Of a stretch of 64,000 bases of DNA, positions 34,437 to 43,957 are shown piece by piece (the first letter of the stretch is position 1; the number at the start of each line of letters is the position of its first letter). Below the pieces are notes generated by a model. The model did no database searches and was not told where the DNA came from. It saw only the letters and a program-made list of their open reading frames with translations. The stretch comes from Sediminibacterium roseum (GTDB lineage: Bacteria > Bacteroidota > Bacteroidia > Chitinophagales > Chitinophagaceae): positions 188,325-252,324 of the forward strand of contig NZ_JAACJS010000015.1 of the NCBI RefSeq assembly GCF_009939005.1, written 5' to 3'. A program made the position numbers and the translations under genes.

Positions 34437-35228
34437 ATGATACAAAAAACAAGAATTGCCCTGGCCTTTTTATCGCTGCTTTTATCGTCCGCGATTTTTG
34501 CGAATGAAAAAACGGCGCCCGACAACCGGAGTTATTATGAGATCAAACTCTTTCGTGTAGCTTCCAATGAGCAGGTGGCACAGGTAGAAAATTTTTTAAA
34601 GGACGACTTCATCCCTGCATTGCATCGGGCGGGCATCGGGAAAACAGGTGTGTACCACCCGATCGGCAACGATACGGCTGTTGACAAACGTGTTTACCTG
34701 TTCATCCCGCTGCGGTCACTGGAGGATCTGAATATGATCGAAGAATTGACCATGACCGATGCAAAGCTGAAAGGCGCGAATGCATTTTTAGATGCCGCCT
34801 TCAATGCACCCACATTTGTAAGAACAGAGTCCATGGTATTGAAAGCATTTCCAATGATGCCGACCTATAATATTCCATCGCTCAGCGGAAACAAAACAGA
34901 AAGGGTGTATGAGTTGCGGAGCTATGAATCGGCTACGCAGCGATTGTATCGCCAGAAAGTAAAAATGTTCAATGCAGGCGGAGAGATCGCACTTTTTAAA
35001 CGGCTCAATTTCAACGCCGTATTTTATGGTGAAGTGATCGCCGGAAGCCGTATGCCCAATCTCATGTACATGACCAGTTTCAACAACAAGGCAGACCGGG
35101 ACGAACACTGGAAAAAATTTGGAGAAGATCCTGAATGGATGAAGTTGAAAGTAGTTCCCGAATACCTGAACACAGTTTCGAGGAACGAGACCATCCTTTT
35201 GAATCCTGCGGAGTTTTCGGAATTGTAA
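34437..35228 (+). CDS. NIPSNAP family protein, exported
   Basis: 263 aa from the ATG at 34437; an ATG at 34416 would overlap the M20 gene by 11 bp. Signal peptide IALAFLSLLLSSAIFA. Two NIPSNAP-type ferredoxin-like repeats: YYEIKLFRVASNEQ (about 33) and VYELRSYESATQRLY (about 160), each with the conserved Y/E-[IL]-[KR] strand. Ligand or reaction unknown for this family in bacteria. Probably co-transcribed with the M20 gene; a strong terminator follows. Confidence 0.85.
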   Translation: MIQKTRIALAFLSLLLSSAIFANEKTAPDNRSYYEIKLFRVASNEQVAQVENFLKDDFIPALHRAGIGKTGVYHPIGNDTAVDKRVYLFIPLRSLEDLNMIEELTMTDAKLKGANAFLDAAFNAPTFVRTESMVLKAFPMMPTYNIPSLSGNKTERVYELRSYESATQRLYRQKVKMFNAGGEIALFKRLNFNAVFYGEVIAGSRMPNLMYMTSFNNKADRDEHWKKFGEDPEWMKLKVVPEYLNTVSRNETILLNPAEFSEL

Positions 35229-35248
35229 CGACAAGTATACAAGAAGCG

Positions 35249-35316
35249 GAAGACAAGGATCGGGAAAACAGTTGCTTTTGCAACACCTGTTTTCCCGATC
35301 CTTGTCTTCTTTTTTT
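35249..35316 (+). terminator. Terminator with a 23-bp perfect stem
   Basis: Arms at 35249-35271 and 35287-35309 are perfect complements over 23 bp (inner ends GGGAAAACAG and CTGTTTTCCC). The loop contains a second small stem TTGC/GCAA, and a T run follows. It ends inside the stop codon region of the convergent gene at 35315. Confidence 0.85.
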
Positions 35317-35824
35317 AAAGCCGCGCCGCTTTCGCGCTCCTGATCATCTCAACAAAATTCTGTCCCCGGGAAAGCGCTGTAATAACCTGCGCGATCCTTT
35401 TTGCCTGCGCCGCCTCCGATTTTACGCCGCCCATCCACTTGATAAAATAATTACGGTGGGATAACTTCATGGATTCATAAAATGCTTTGGCCTGGGGCTC
35501 GTCGGCAAGACATTCCATGAAACCAGGTGGTGGTTGAAGAGGCATGTTGTCTACCGCGAGCTGCACATCCAGCATCGCTCCTTTCTTTTTACCGATCGCT
35601 TTGCGCATGGTTGCATTCAGGGGAATGATGAATGTGCCTGCACCCATCGGCAACATTGCAACGCCGGCAATGCTGTGCTTATCGAGTTTTCCTTTTACGC
35701 GATAGGATGTTTTGGTGTTGGGCTTGAGCTGGTCCGCGAGATCCTGGGGAACCTCGATGTACGTCCAGCCGGTTTTCTCTCCCTGTTCATCAAATTTGCG
35801 GATGGTTGCGGTGAATCTGATCAT
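35315..35824 (-). CDS. DUF1905 and YdeI/OmpD-associated domain protein
   Basis: 169 aa. The N-terminal half is DUF1905 (MIRFTATIRKFDEQGEKTGW, then YIEVPQDLADQL, KGKLDKHSIAGVAMLPMGAG). The C-terminal half is a YdeI/OmpD-associated region (ECLADEPQAKAFYESMKLSH, RNYFIKWMGGVKSEAAQAKR). Soluble, cytosolic; function unknown. Converges with the NIPSNAP gene. Confidence 0.88.
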   Translation of the reverse strand: MIRFTATIRKFDEQGEKTGWTYIEVPQDLADQLKPNTKTSYRVKGKLDKHSIAGVAMLPMGAGTFIIPLNATMRKAIGKKKGAMLDVQLAVDNMPLQPPPGFMECLADEPQAKAFYESMKLSHRNYFIKWMGGVKSEAAQAKRIAQVITALSRGQNFVEMIRSAKAARL

Positions 35825-35865
35825 GGTTCAATTTCGGGAAAATGGGTGAATTTCGAGCATCGTTG

Positions 35866-35955
35866 TTGCCACAGATTTCACGGATTTACACAGATTTTTT
35901 CAGGTTGTTTTGTACCGGAACATTCATCTGTGTAAATCCGTGAAATCTGTGGCAA
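35866..35955. repeat. 90-bp inverted-repeat element, copy downstream of clpB
   Basis: Perfect 30-bp arms (35866-35895, beginning TTGCCACAGATTTCACGG; 35926-35955, ending GAAATCTGTGGCAA) around a 30-nt spacer. The second full copy at 38679 has identical arms and a spacer that differs at three positions, all transitions. No coding capacity. Confidence 0.9.
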
Positions 35956-35956
35956 T

Positions 35957-35989
35957 AAAAAAGGGCCCGGAAAAAAATCCGAACCCTTT
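35957..35989 (-). terminator. Rho-independent terminator of clpB
   Basis: On the minus strand AAAGGGTTCGGA, a T-rich loop, TCCGGGCCCTTT and then TTT. The stem is imperfect in the middle (TT opposite GG). It lies next to the repeat element and 18 bp past the clpB stop. Confidence 0.7.
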
Positions 35990-36007
35990 ACCATTCACAC
36001 ATCACAC

Positions 36008-38614
36008 TCACTTGTTGTCGTCTTCATTTCTGAAAACAACAACTCCATCAAACACATCTACCAACACTGTCTTTGTTTTGTCAATGTCGCCTGCCAATAT
36101 TTTTTTACTCAGCGCGTTAATAATCTGTTTCTGGATCAGCCTTTTCAAGGGCCTTGCACCAAACTGCGGATCGTAACCCTGCTCTGCTAAAAACTCGAGC
36201 AGGTAATCGCTGAATTTCAGGTTGATCCCGTTTGTCGCTACCAAATGTTTCAGTCCCTCCAACTGTATCTTCACGATGCCTTCGATCTGCTTTTTCATCA
36301 GCGGGCTGAACATGATGATCTCATCCACACGGTTCAGGAACTCCGGACGTATCGTTTGACGCAGCAAAGCCATCACTTCTGATTTTGCTTTATCGGTAAC
36401 CTCGTCTACATTTTTTTCGTTCACTTTTTCAAAAGCATCCTGTATCAGGTGGCTTCCGATATTGCTGGTCATGATGATGATCGTGTTCTTGAAATTCACC
36501 ACGCGCCCTTTGTTGTCTGTAAGCCGGCCGTCGTCCAAAACCTGCAACAATATGTTCCATACATCAGGGTGTGCTTTTTCAATTTCATCCAGCAGTACAA
36601 CGCTGTATGGTTTGCGGCGCACGGCTTCGGTGAGCTGGCCGCCTTCATCATATCCAACATAACCCGGAGGCGCTCCTACCAGGCGTGAAACGGTGTGTTT
36701 TTCCTGGTATTCGCTCATGTCGATGCGCGTCATCATGCTCTCATCATCGAACAGGTAATCGGCCAGTGCTTTTGCCAGTTCCGTTTTACCAACACCGGTG
36801 GTTCCGAGAAATATGAAGGAACCGATCGGTTTTTTTGGATCCTGCAATCCTGCGCGGCTCCTGCGTATCGCATCGGCTACCGCGGTGATGGCTTCTTCCT
36901 GTCCAACCACGCGCTCGTGCAACTCTTCTTCCAGGTTCAACAGTTTCTCCCGTTCGCTCTGCAACATTTTGGCAACGGGTATACCGGTTGCTTTTGCCAC
37001 ATTCGCGGCTATATCGTCTGCATCCACTTCCTCTTTCAACAGACGTTTGTCTGTAGAACTTTCTATCTGCGCCGTGATCTCGCTGATCAGCTTCTCCTGT
37101 TCCTTGATCTTTCCGTACCTGATCTCAGCTACTTTTCCATATTCGCCATTGCGTTCGGCCTGGTCGGCTTCCTGCTTCAGCTGTTCAATTCCTGCTTTTG
37201 CGCTCTGTACTTTTTCTACAAGTTCCTTTTCCTGTTTCCATTTCGATTTGAGCGTATCTTTTTCCACTGCAAGGTTGCTGATCAGGATGTTGAGTTCTTT
37301 CAGCTTTGCTTCGTCGTTCTCTCTTTTGATCGCCTCACGTTCAATTTCGAGCTGGCGGATCTGCCTTTCCAGGCGGTCCAGTTCTTCCGGCATGGAGTTC
37401 ATTTCAAGACGGAGTTTCGCCGCGCTCTCATCGATCAGGTCTATTGCTTTATCAGGCAAAAAACGGTCCGTCATATATCGTGTAGAAAGTTCCACGGCTG
37501 CTATGATCGCTTCGTCTTTTATGCGTACATGATGGTGCGTTTCATACCTGTCTTTCAACCCCCGTAAAATAGAGATCGCATCTTCCACCGTTGGCTCGTC
37601 TATGATCACTTTCTGGAACCGGCGTTCGAGCGCTTTGTCTTTCTCAAAATATTTCTGGTACTCGTTCAGCGTGGTTGCACCGATGGCCCGCAGTTCACCG
37701 CGTGCGAGTGCGGGTTTCAGTATGTTGGCGGCATCCATCGCCCCATCGCCGCCCCCGGCGCCGATCAGGGTATGGATCTCATCGATGAAAAGAATGATCT
37801 CCCCGTCGCTGTCCTGCACCTCCTTTACAACACCCTTCAATCTTTCTTCAAATTCTCCTTTGTACTTAGCACCGGCGATGAGTTGCCCCATGTCGAGTGC
37901 AAAAATATTTTTCGAGCGCAGGTTATCCGGCACATCTCCATTGATGATCCGCATGGCGAGCCCTTCTACGATCGCTGTTTTACCTACACCGGGTTCGCCC
38001 ACCAGTATCGGGTTATTTTTGGTTCTGCGTGTAAGAATGTGCAGCGTGCGCCTGATCTCTTCGTCGCGGCCGATCACAGGGTCAAGCTTGCCCTGTCTTG
38101 CCAGCTCATTCAGGTTCTTCGCATATTTGTTGAGCGTGTTGAATTGCGTTTCCTGGGTCTGCGACTGGATCGTATTGCCTTTGCGCAGGTCCTTTATCGC
38201 CGTGATCAACCCTTTTTCTGTGAGCCCGGCAGCTTTCAGCGTTTTCGAGGTGTCATCATTCACCTGCAGTATTGCAAGCAACAGATGCTCGGGACTGATG
38301 AATTCGTCCTTGAATTCTTTCAGGGCGCTGTTTGCCTTGAGCAACACATTATTCAGGTCGCGGCTGATGTTCTGTGCGGGCTCGCCGGATTGTATTTTGG
38401 GGAGTTTTTCGATGCCTTCGTCCACCTTCGTTTCGGTGAAAGAAGTGTTAACGTTGTTTCTTTTTAAGAGAAACTCCACCGTGCTGTCTTTATCAGCCAG
38501 CAACGCTTTGAGAAGGTGGTTTGTTTCAATGTTCGGGTTACCATGGTTATAGGCAACCTGCTGGGCCGCCTGGATGGTTTCCTGGGCTTTGATGGTATAG
38601 TTGTTCAGGTTCAT
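36008..38614 (-). CDS. clpB: ClpB ATP-dependent disaggregase
   Basis: 868 aa, full length. Clp N domain (residues about 1-145), AAA-1 with Walker A GEPGVGKT at 206-213 and Walker [10 protein letters not shown], the long coiled-coil middle domain (about 400-540), AAA-2 with Walker A GTTGVGKT near 605 and sensor/box [17 protein letters not shown], then the C-terminal D2-small domain. A hexameric disaggregase that works with DnaK to rescue aggregated proteins. There is no IGL/IGF-type ClpP-binding loop that I can see, as expected for ClpB. Its 5' leader is an unusual CACAGA-rich stretch next to a repeat element. Confidence 0.97.
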   Translation of the reverse strand: MNLNNYTIKAQETIQAAQQVAYNHGNPNIETNHLLKALLADKDSTVEFLLKRNNVNTSFTETKVDEGIEKLPKIQSGEPAQNISRDLNNVLLKANSALKEFKDEFISPEHLLLAILQVNDDTSKTLKAAGLTEKGLITAIKDLRKGNTIQSQTQETQFNTLNKYAKNLNELARQGKLDPVIGRDEEIRRTLHILTRRTKNNPILVGEPGVGKTAIVEGLAMRIINGDVPDNLRSKNIFALDMGQLIAGAKYKGEFEERLKGVVKEVQDSDGEIILFIDEIHTLIGAGGGDGAMDAANILKPALARGELRAIGATTLNEYQKYFEKDKALERRFQKVIIDEPTVEDAISILRGLKDRYETHHHVRIKDEAIIAAVELSTRYMTDRFLPDKAIDLIDESAAKLRLEMNSMPEELDRLERQIRQLEIEREAIKRENDEAKLKELNILISNLAVEKDTLKSKWKQEKELVEKVQSAKAGIEQLKQEADQAERNGEYGKVAEIRYGKIKEQEKLISEITAQIESSTDKRLLKEEVDADDIAANVAKATGIPVAKMLQSEREKLLNLEEELHERVVGQEEAITAVADAIRRSRAGLQDPKKPIGSFIFLGTTGVGKTELAKALADYLFDDESMMTRIDMSEYQEKHTVSRLVGAPPGYVGYDEGGQLTEAVRRKPYSVVLLDEIEKAHPDVWNILLQVLDDGRLTDNKGRVVNFKNTIIIMTSNIGSHLIQDAFEKVNEKNVDEVTDKAKSEVMALLRQTIRPEFLNRVDEIIMFSPLMKKQIEGIVKIQLEGLKHLVATNGINLKFSDYLLEFLAEQGYDPQFGARPLKRLIQKQIINALSKKILAGDIDKTKTVLVDVFDGVVVFRNEDDNK

Positions 38615-38619
38615 ATCGT

Positions 38620-38672
38620 TTTGTGTTTGTACTTGTTTCTGTGTGTGCTTCTGTGTCTGTTTCTGTGTCCAT
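38620..38672 (-). other. Low-complexity CACAGA-rich leader of clpB
   Basis: On the minus strand the 50 bases before the clpB start consist mainly of ACACAGA/AAACA iterations. No Shine-Dalgarno or TAnnTTTG box lies inside. It may be an unstructured translation leader or slippage-prone simple sequence. Confidence 0.5.
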
Positions 38673-38678
38673 TTTTTA

Positions 38679-38768
38679 TTGCCACAGATTTCACGGATTT
38701 ACACAGATTTTTTTAGGTTATTTTGTACCGGAACGTTCATCTGTGTAAATCCGTGAAATCTGTGGCAA
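38679..38768. repeat. 90-bp inverted-repeat element, copy upstream of clpB
   Basis: Same element as at 35866 and in the same orientation by its spacer. 30-bp arms at 38679-38708 and 38739-38768. The right edge lies 76 bp before the next gene on the plus strand, and the left edge 64 bp before the clpB start, so any clpB promoter must lie within or beyond it. Confidence 0.9.
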
Positions 38769-38844
38769 CCGGAAATTGTAGCGTTTTTTCAAATATCTTT
38801 AAACCCATTGCAAAACACAATCCAACCCAAAAATCCCTGTAACT

Positions 38845-39924
38845 ATGTCCGCAAAAATTTGTTCCAACTGCTTAAAAGTCAGTGCTGTGTTGATTTTCCT
38901 GCTATTCTTTCAGTTTGCAGATGCACAGTTGAATAAGATTCCCGAAGGACTCATGAGTTTCCCCGCGATCGATAAGAAACTGGACGACGCAAAAAAGGAC
39001 CTGGGCGGTTTTGTATCGGCATTGGTTTGGAAAGATGGAAAGATCATATACCAGAAAAACATCGGAACAGATTTCAATACCAAAACGCAGGTGCCGGTTG
39101 CGGCGGTAAGTGAGTGGCTGACGGCGGCGCTGGTGATGAGTTTTGTTGACCAGGGGAAAATTTCGCTGGGCGATAAAGTGAGCACCTATCTTCCATTCTT
39201 TTCAAAATATTCAAAGGGATACATTACCATCAAAGATTGTCTTGCACATTTAACAGGTATTGAATCAGAGCCGGTTCGTTTGTCGAACCTGTTCGGTAGA
39301 AAAAAATACGCCTCCCTGCAGGAAGAAGTGGAAGAGTATGCTGCTAAAAAAGAAATCCAATCCAACCCGGGGCTCGAGTTCCGCTTCAGCAATATCGGAT
39401 ATGCCATTGCAGGGCGTGTGCTGGAAGTGATCACCAAAAGGAGTTTCGAGCAACTCATGCAGGAGCGCATTACGCGGCCGCTGATGATGCGTAATACTTC
39501 ATTTTCCAGCTTCGGAGCGGTAAACCCGGCTGCAGGCGGTATGTCAACGGCCTATGACCTTACCAATTTCCTTTCGATGCTGCTGAACAAGGGCTCATTC
39601 AACGGCAAAACAATACTCAGCGAAAAAGCGGTTACGGATATGCAAACCATTTACACAACACCCGCTATGATCAAATACGCACCGAAAGCCGGTGAAGGAT
39701 ACAATTATGGATTGGGCAACTGGATCGTTGAAGCCAACGAAAACAACATCGGCACAGTGCTCGCGGTGCCGGGACTAGCGGGTACCTGGACGATGATCGA
39801 CAAATGCCGCGGCTATTCGCTGGTGATCGTAACCAAAGGAGACCTGGGCGATGAAAAAAGAAATTTGTGGATGGAAATTAAATCGATGCTTGATGCGCAG
39901 TTGCCTGTAACGCAATGTAAATAG
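38845..39924 (+). CDS. Beta-lactamase-fold protein lacking catalytic residues (predicted pseudoenzyme)
   Basis: 359 aa with a signal peptide (VSAVLIFLLFFQFADAQ). The whole length follows class C beta-lactamase/esterase proteins (VDQGKISLGDKVSTYLPFF, FSNIGYAIAGRVLE, GGMSTAYDLTNFLSMLL). The catalytic SxxK is replaced: the aligned segment reads AAVSEWLTAA, so Ser becomes A87 and Lys becomes E90. The YxN tyrosine is F181 (FSN), and the C-terminal HxG-type motif reads VPGLAGTW. It should not hydrolyse beta-lactams or peptides in the usual way; a binding or scaffold role is possible. Confidence 0.85.
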   Translation: MSAKICSNCLKVSAVLIFLLFFQFADAQLNKIPEGLMSFPAIDKKLDDAKKDLGGFVSALVWKDGKIIYQKNIGTDFNTKTQVPVAAVSEWLTAALVMSFVDQGKISLGDKVSTYLPFFSKYSKGYITIKDCLAHLTGIESEPVRLSNLFGRKKYASLQEEVEEYAAKKEIQSNPGLEFRFSNIGYAIAGRVLEVITKRSFEQLMQERITRPLMMRNTSFSSFGAVNPAAGGMSTAYDLTNFLSMLLNKGSFNGKTILSEKAVTDMQTIYTTPAMIKYAPKAGEGYNYGLGNWIVEANENNIGTVLAVPGLAGTWTMIDKCRGYSLVIVTKGDLGDEKRNLWMEIKSMLDAQLPVTQCK

Positions 39925-39958
39925 GCTGCGACCCAACCATTGAGCCGTGGTCGCAGCC
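39924..39958. terminator. Intergenic hairpin between convergent genes
   Basis: GGCTGCGACC and GGTCGCAGCC form a perfect 10-bp stem around a 15-nt loop. There is no good T run on either strand (plus AATTATGG, minus TATTTA), so it may protect 3' ends rather than terminate strongly. Confidence 0.5.
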
Positions 39959-39968
39959 AATTATGGAA

Positions 39969-41867
39969 TCACAATTGCTTCACAAAAACGATGCGGTTTC
40001 TGTCAGCCTTGTAGATCGCATCATAATATTTCACGAGCTCGGGATAAGCATCGGCCGCGAGCGTTGCGTTGTTGATGGAGTGCACCCTGATCACTTCTAT
40101 TTTGTTCCCGGCTACTTTGTAACACATGCTGTAGTGGCCGAATGAATTGGCGATCTCCACATCTTTGGGTAGCGACTCAATCGCATACCCTTCGGGCATG
40201 CTGATGTTGATGGTATCTACATCCTTGTATGCCGATCTGAATTCGATCGGGTATTTTCTTTTTTCTTCAGCAGGCAACCTGCGGGTTGATTTGTTAAAAA
40301 GATTGGGTTCTACAAACAACCGTTTTCCAGAAACGGTTGCAAAATTAGGAGATGAGATCCGGAGGTATTCATCGATCACCGGCAGACGGCCCTTAATTTC
40401 TTTGTATTCAGATTTGTCAACTTTATAGGTAGGCAATCCCAATACTGAATTGAGGTATTTCTCCCGCTGTTCGGCATTTGCATCGTGGATGAGCTGGTGC
40501 TGCAGCTCCTGCTGTTCGCCGGTGAAACGCGTATTCACATCTACCACAAGGTTTCCGGCGCCGTCTATTACTGCATTGATGCTGCGCATCTGCAGGTTGT
40601 CTTCGGCGGTGTAAGTGGGGGTACTAACCACATGACCGCCATCCTCATCGATCAACAATGCTTTCCGGCCGCCGGTAAAGCTACCCATGAAACCGGCAGA
40701 CTGGGTCTGGCTGGTGCATTCAAGCCAGGTGGTATCTTTCTCGCCTGGCACACAGGCGATCATATGATTGAAAGAAGAAAGTGGAAAATCTTCCTGCAGT
40801 TCCCGGACACCTTCGCCGGCATAGATCAACACTGTATTGGCTTTGATGCCTGCCTCTTTCAGCAGGCTTACCATATAATTCGAAAGCGCCTTACAATCGC
40901 CGTATTTATTAGTGGCCACATACTTCGCATCAAAGGGTTGCCATCCGCCAATACCGAGTTGTATACCGATGTACCTTGTATTGCCCTGCATGTAATTGTA
41001 GAGCCTTACGATCTTTTCATTTTTATCAGCAACGCCATCTACCAATGCATGCACATCTTTCTTTACATTATCGGGCAATACATCACGGCCTTTTGCCAGC
41101 GTTGTGTTGAACTTTCCGAAATCGAGCCAGGTATTCATGTTACCGGTATATCCCCCAAAAGAAAAATCGCTTGCGCCGATGTTCACATAAGGAACGATTT
41201 TACTGATCGGCGGGCCATAGATTTCTGATTGAACCGCTTTGTAATTTTTCAGCTCCCATGTATAGGAAGTGAGCGCTGGGGTTTTTACGGTAACGGGGTC
41301 GCCAGGTGAATTCTTCTGTTGTATACGCAATGTATAATTTGCAGGGATCTCCACGATGTAACGACTTTGCTCCACTGCGTAGGAGGTACTTTGAACGGGG
41401 TGCCAGTTCTGAAGAAAAAAACTGCCCCTCGCCTGCTGCTCGTCTTCGTACTCGATGGTGTAAGGATATTGCCGGTGATAGAAATTGTGCGCCTTAATCC
41501 TGTCGTCGTTCATCAGGCTCGCGCCATCTGAAACAGGAACATCCATGATGTCTTTTCTTTTTACAGACTGGATCTTTTTACCGGAGGCGTCATATAGGCT
41601 ACCCGTGATATCACTCAACCCTTCGAGGCTGCTGTAATTGTTCTGGTACTGTGCGTACCGATCGCCTTTTTCGTTCAGGATGGTGATCGCGTAATGGCGC
41701 TTAACGATGACTTTGTCGAGCGATTTCATCGTTACACGGATCTCTTCCATCCGTTTTACCGCATTGGCGTCCTTGATAAGCGAATCCGGTATCAGCGCCA
41801 CGGCATAGTTCTGCGCGCCGGCCGGCAGAAACAAAAACAACAATCCCGTTACAATTGCAAAACGCAT
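39969..41867 (-). CDS. DUF3857/transglutaminase protein, intact copy
   Basis: 632 aa with a signal peptide (FAIVTGLLFLFLPAGAQ). DUF3857 spans about residues 40-230, and a transglutaminase-like domain follows with C325 in KYGDCKALSN and H368 in SSFNHMIA, so the Cys-His pair is present. A C-terminal beta domain follows (FRSAYKDVDTINISMPEGYA, then IESLPKDVE). Bacteroidota proteins of this type are envelope proteins of unknown substrate. It begins in a TGATG overlap with the end of the upstream, broken paralogue. Confidence 0.88.
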   Translation of the reverse strand: MRFAIVTGLLFLFLPAGAQNYAVALIPDSLIKDANAVKRMEEIRVTMKSLDKVIVKRHYAITILNEKGDRYAQYQNNYSSLEGLSDITGSLYDASGKKIQSVKRKDIMDVPVSDGASLMNDDRIKAHNFYHRQYPYTIEYEDEQQARGSFFLQNWHPVQSTSYAVEQSRYIVEIPANYTLRIQQKNSPGDPVTVKTPALTSYTWELKNYKAVQSEIYGPPISKIVPYVNIGASDFSFGGYTGNMNTWLDFGKFNTTLAKGRDVLPDNVKKDVHALVDGVADKNEKIVRLYNYMQGNTRYIGIQLGIGGWQPFDAKYVATNKYGDCKALSNYMVSLLKEAGIKANTVLIYAGEGVRELQEDFPLSSFNHMIACVPGEKDTTWLECTSQTQSAGFMGSFTGGRKALLIDEDGGHVVSTPTYTAEDNLQMRSINAVIDGAGNLVVDVNTRFTGEQQELQHQLIHDANAEQREKYLNSVLGLPTYKVDKSEYKEIKGRLPVIDEYLRISSPNFATVSGKRLFVEPNLFNKSTRRLPAEEKRKYPIEFRSAYKDVDTINISMPEGYAIESLPKDVEIANSFGHYSMCYKVAGNKIEVIRVHSINNATLAADAYPELVKYYDAIYKADRNRIVFVKQL

Positions 41868-42430
41868 CAGCTTTTGATTTTTTTGAAAACGATCTGTTCA
41901 CCCTGTTTCTGGATCACAAAAGAGAAGAATTCGCGCAGTGATTCGTAATCTTCGTTGGCGAAATTCGCTTTGTTGAGGGCTATGCGGCAACGCATCTGCA
42001 GGCGTTCGGCCGATTTCGACACCAGGTATTCAAACATACCATCGGTGTCATTTAATTTAAACCGAACCGATTTGGGCATTTCATCTACCGCGTACCCTTT
42101 CGGTATCTCCATATTCAATATATACACTTCATTCATTTTTGAAGGCATCTCCACCGGGTAAAGCCGTCTTGCAGAGCTGAATGGATTTTTCTTCATCGCC
42201 TCGCCTAACAATGGATTGAAATACACCACGTCTTCGGTGAAATCAAATTTCAGATCATAACTCAACGAAAATGGCTCATCGTACGATCTGAGTGAATCTA
42301 TTACAAGACTGCTTGCCTTTACTTCCCCGGGCAACGCTGCCGCAATGGTTTTAAGCACCTCCTCTTTCGTGCTCTTTGCCATTTTCTCGCGCATGCGGTA
42401 CGACCCGCGGTCGCCATATGTTTTATTCAT
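41867..42430 (-). pseudogene. DUF3857 paralogue, C-terminal fragment
   Basis: 187-codon frame holding the C-terminal beta domain (DVVYFNPLLGEAMKKNPFSS, RRLYPVEMPSKMNEVYILNM, EIPKGYAVDEMPKS). Family proteins carry this as the end of one polypeptide. Its ATG overlaps the previous stop by four bases in another frame, so a frameshift near 42427-42430 most likely split the gene. Translational coupling through ATGA is possible, so a two-subunit product cannot be excluded. Confidence 0.6.
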
Positions 42431-43446
42431 TGTTCTACAAATCCTTTATCATCATTAATGATGATGAGGTTGGTGACCTCTTCTTCCGTTAATGAATCTG
42501 CATCGAGTGAAACGGGTGCGGGCAGGTCGCCGAGTGTATAAGCAAGCCCGCTGTAACACAGTTCCGGCAATTTATTGAACCCGAGCATGCGGTGCGACGC
42601 GTCCAGGTAAACGGTGTTGGTGTCGCCGAATTTTGCTTCACAAACCAGGTAGTTGAACCGATCCATCAGCGGGTAGATCGGGTGTGCCTTCCCATGCGAG
42701 CGCGAACTTACCAGTACCGGGTTTGCGGTGATCGATTCGTGGCGCAGCATGGCAAGTAACAGGAGATTGATATCGCCCGTGGTGCCGCTCTTTTTTTTGA
42801 ACACATCTTTCAGCGAAACACCATCACTCAACAATGTGCCGCCGTATGCGGTGCATGTAAAGTTGTCGCGAACATAGGCATAAATCTTTCTGGCCTTTTC
42901 CTCTGCCGTGGCAGCGCCTTTGGTGATCAGTTTCATATCGTCATCAAGCCAGCCATTGTTGCGTTTGAATGATCCGAAATCTTCACGCTCCATGCGCGTC
43001 TCATTCACTTTGGCCCAGCTTCCCATCACATCCTGGTAAGGACGGTTTGGAAAACGGTACTGCGCAAGCTGAAACTCGATCTTTGTGATGTGGTTATCGA
43101 TCGTTGTTGTAAAGCTCTCTTCTTTCATTGCCGGGGCATCTTTTATTACCCAGGTCATGTCGTCCACAGCGCTGCTCAGGCTCTGCCTGGCAGAGCTTGT
43201 AGCATCGTCTCTCGAAGTCACCGAAAAGTTTACGTTCCTCCGTCCTGTTTTCCTGTCTGCAAACGGAAGATATCCCTGCAGCAGCGTAACATACCCGAAG
43301 AATTCAGGAATACTCACTTCATACTTGCTGTACAACACAGGGTATTTTCCCTGGAACTCCCAGGGTTGGAGATTAAAAATAAAATCAGACTGGATCGTAT
43401 ACGTGTACTCAATGATCGATCCTTCTTTGATGGTCGGTAATGTAAA
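42427..43446 (-). pseudogene. DUF3857 paralogue, middle fragment (transglutaminase-like)
   Basis: Continues in the same frame as the N-terminal fragment after the TAA at 43447-43449: FTLPTIKEGSIIEYTYTIQS is a typical internal DUF3857 segment. The transglutaminase-like part reads KSGTTGDINLLLLAML, with Ile where an active enzyme has Cys, so it was probably non-catalytic even when intact. Ends at a TGA at 42427. A downstream GTG (43338) could serve as a start but would leave out part of the domain. Confidence 0.65.
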
Positions 43447-43863
43447 TTACTTTTCGATCCATGTTTTCGACAACCTGCTTTCAAAAACACTTTTGTTTTC
43501 CATTTTTACCGGCACCACTGCACCGTTTTCGAGGTTGTAGGTAGTGGCTCTGAGGTCCTGTAGTTTTTCGGCATCTTTTCCGTTCGAATAGAGCCGTATG
43601 AAAACTGTGGCGGCATTGAATCCATTTTTATTGAGGATCTTGACGCGCGCGTGCCGTTTGAATATGACCGAGAACCAGCCGTTGGTATTTCCTTCAAATT
43701 CTGAAGTGCCGATATCGGAGATGACTACAGCATCTGACCCTGAATCGATAACGGGAGATGTTACGTTGAAGTCGGCGGGGGTAATTTTCCCGTATTTGAC
43801 ATCCTGCGAGAACAGGCACGTAATAATGAACAGGCTGGCGATTGCCATAAGGGATTTCTTCAT
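43447..43863 (-). pseudogene. DUF3857 paralogue, N-terminal fragment with signal peptide
   Basis: 138 codons: signal peptide MKKSLMAIASLFIITCLFS, then the start of DUF3857 (GWFSVIFKRHARVKILNKNG, then TYNLENGAVVPVKMENKSV), stopping at a TAA after WIEK. The next codons in the same frame continue the domain without a gap, so this is a single in-frame nonsense codon. Together the three fragments would make a protein of about 665 aa, the normal size. Confidence 0.7.
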
Positions 43864-43883
43864 ATAGTAGTTTTGGTGGTGGA

Positions 43884-43949
43884 TACGGTTCCGGAGAAAC
43901 CGTACAACAATAATATCTTATTTTTACTATTATGTTCCCCGTTGGGAAC
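43884..43949. promoter_or_regulatory. Two short inverted repeats in the queG/DUF3857 divergent region
   Basis: TACGGTT at 43884-43890 pairs with AACCGTA at 43898-43904; GTTCCC at 43934-43939 pairs with GGGAAC at 43944-43949. The second hairpin ends eight bases before the queG TTG start. They may be operators or mRNA hairpins; no regulator is known. Confidence 0.3.
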
Positions 43950-43957
43950 AGGAAATT

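Noticed and set aside
42420..42440. Programmed frameshift in the broken DUF3857 gene
   Set aside because: No slippery heptamer or stimulatory hairpin is visible, and the same gene also has a nonsense codon.
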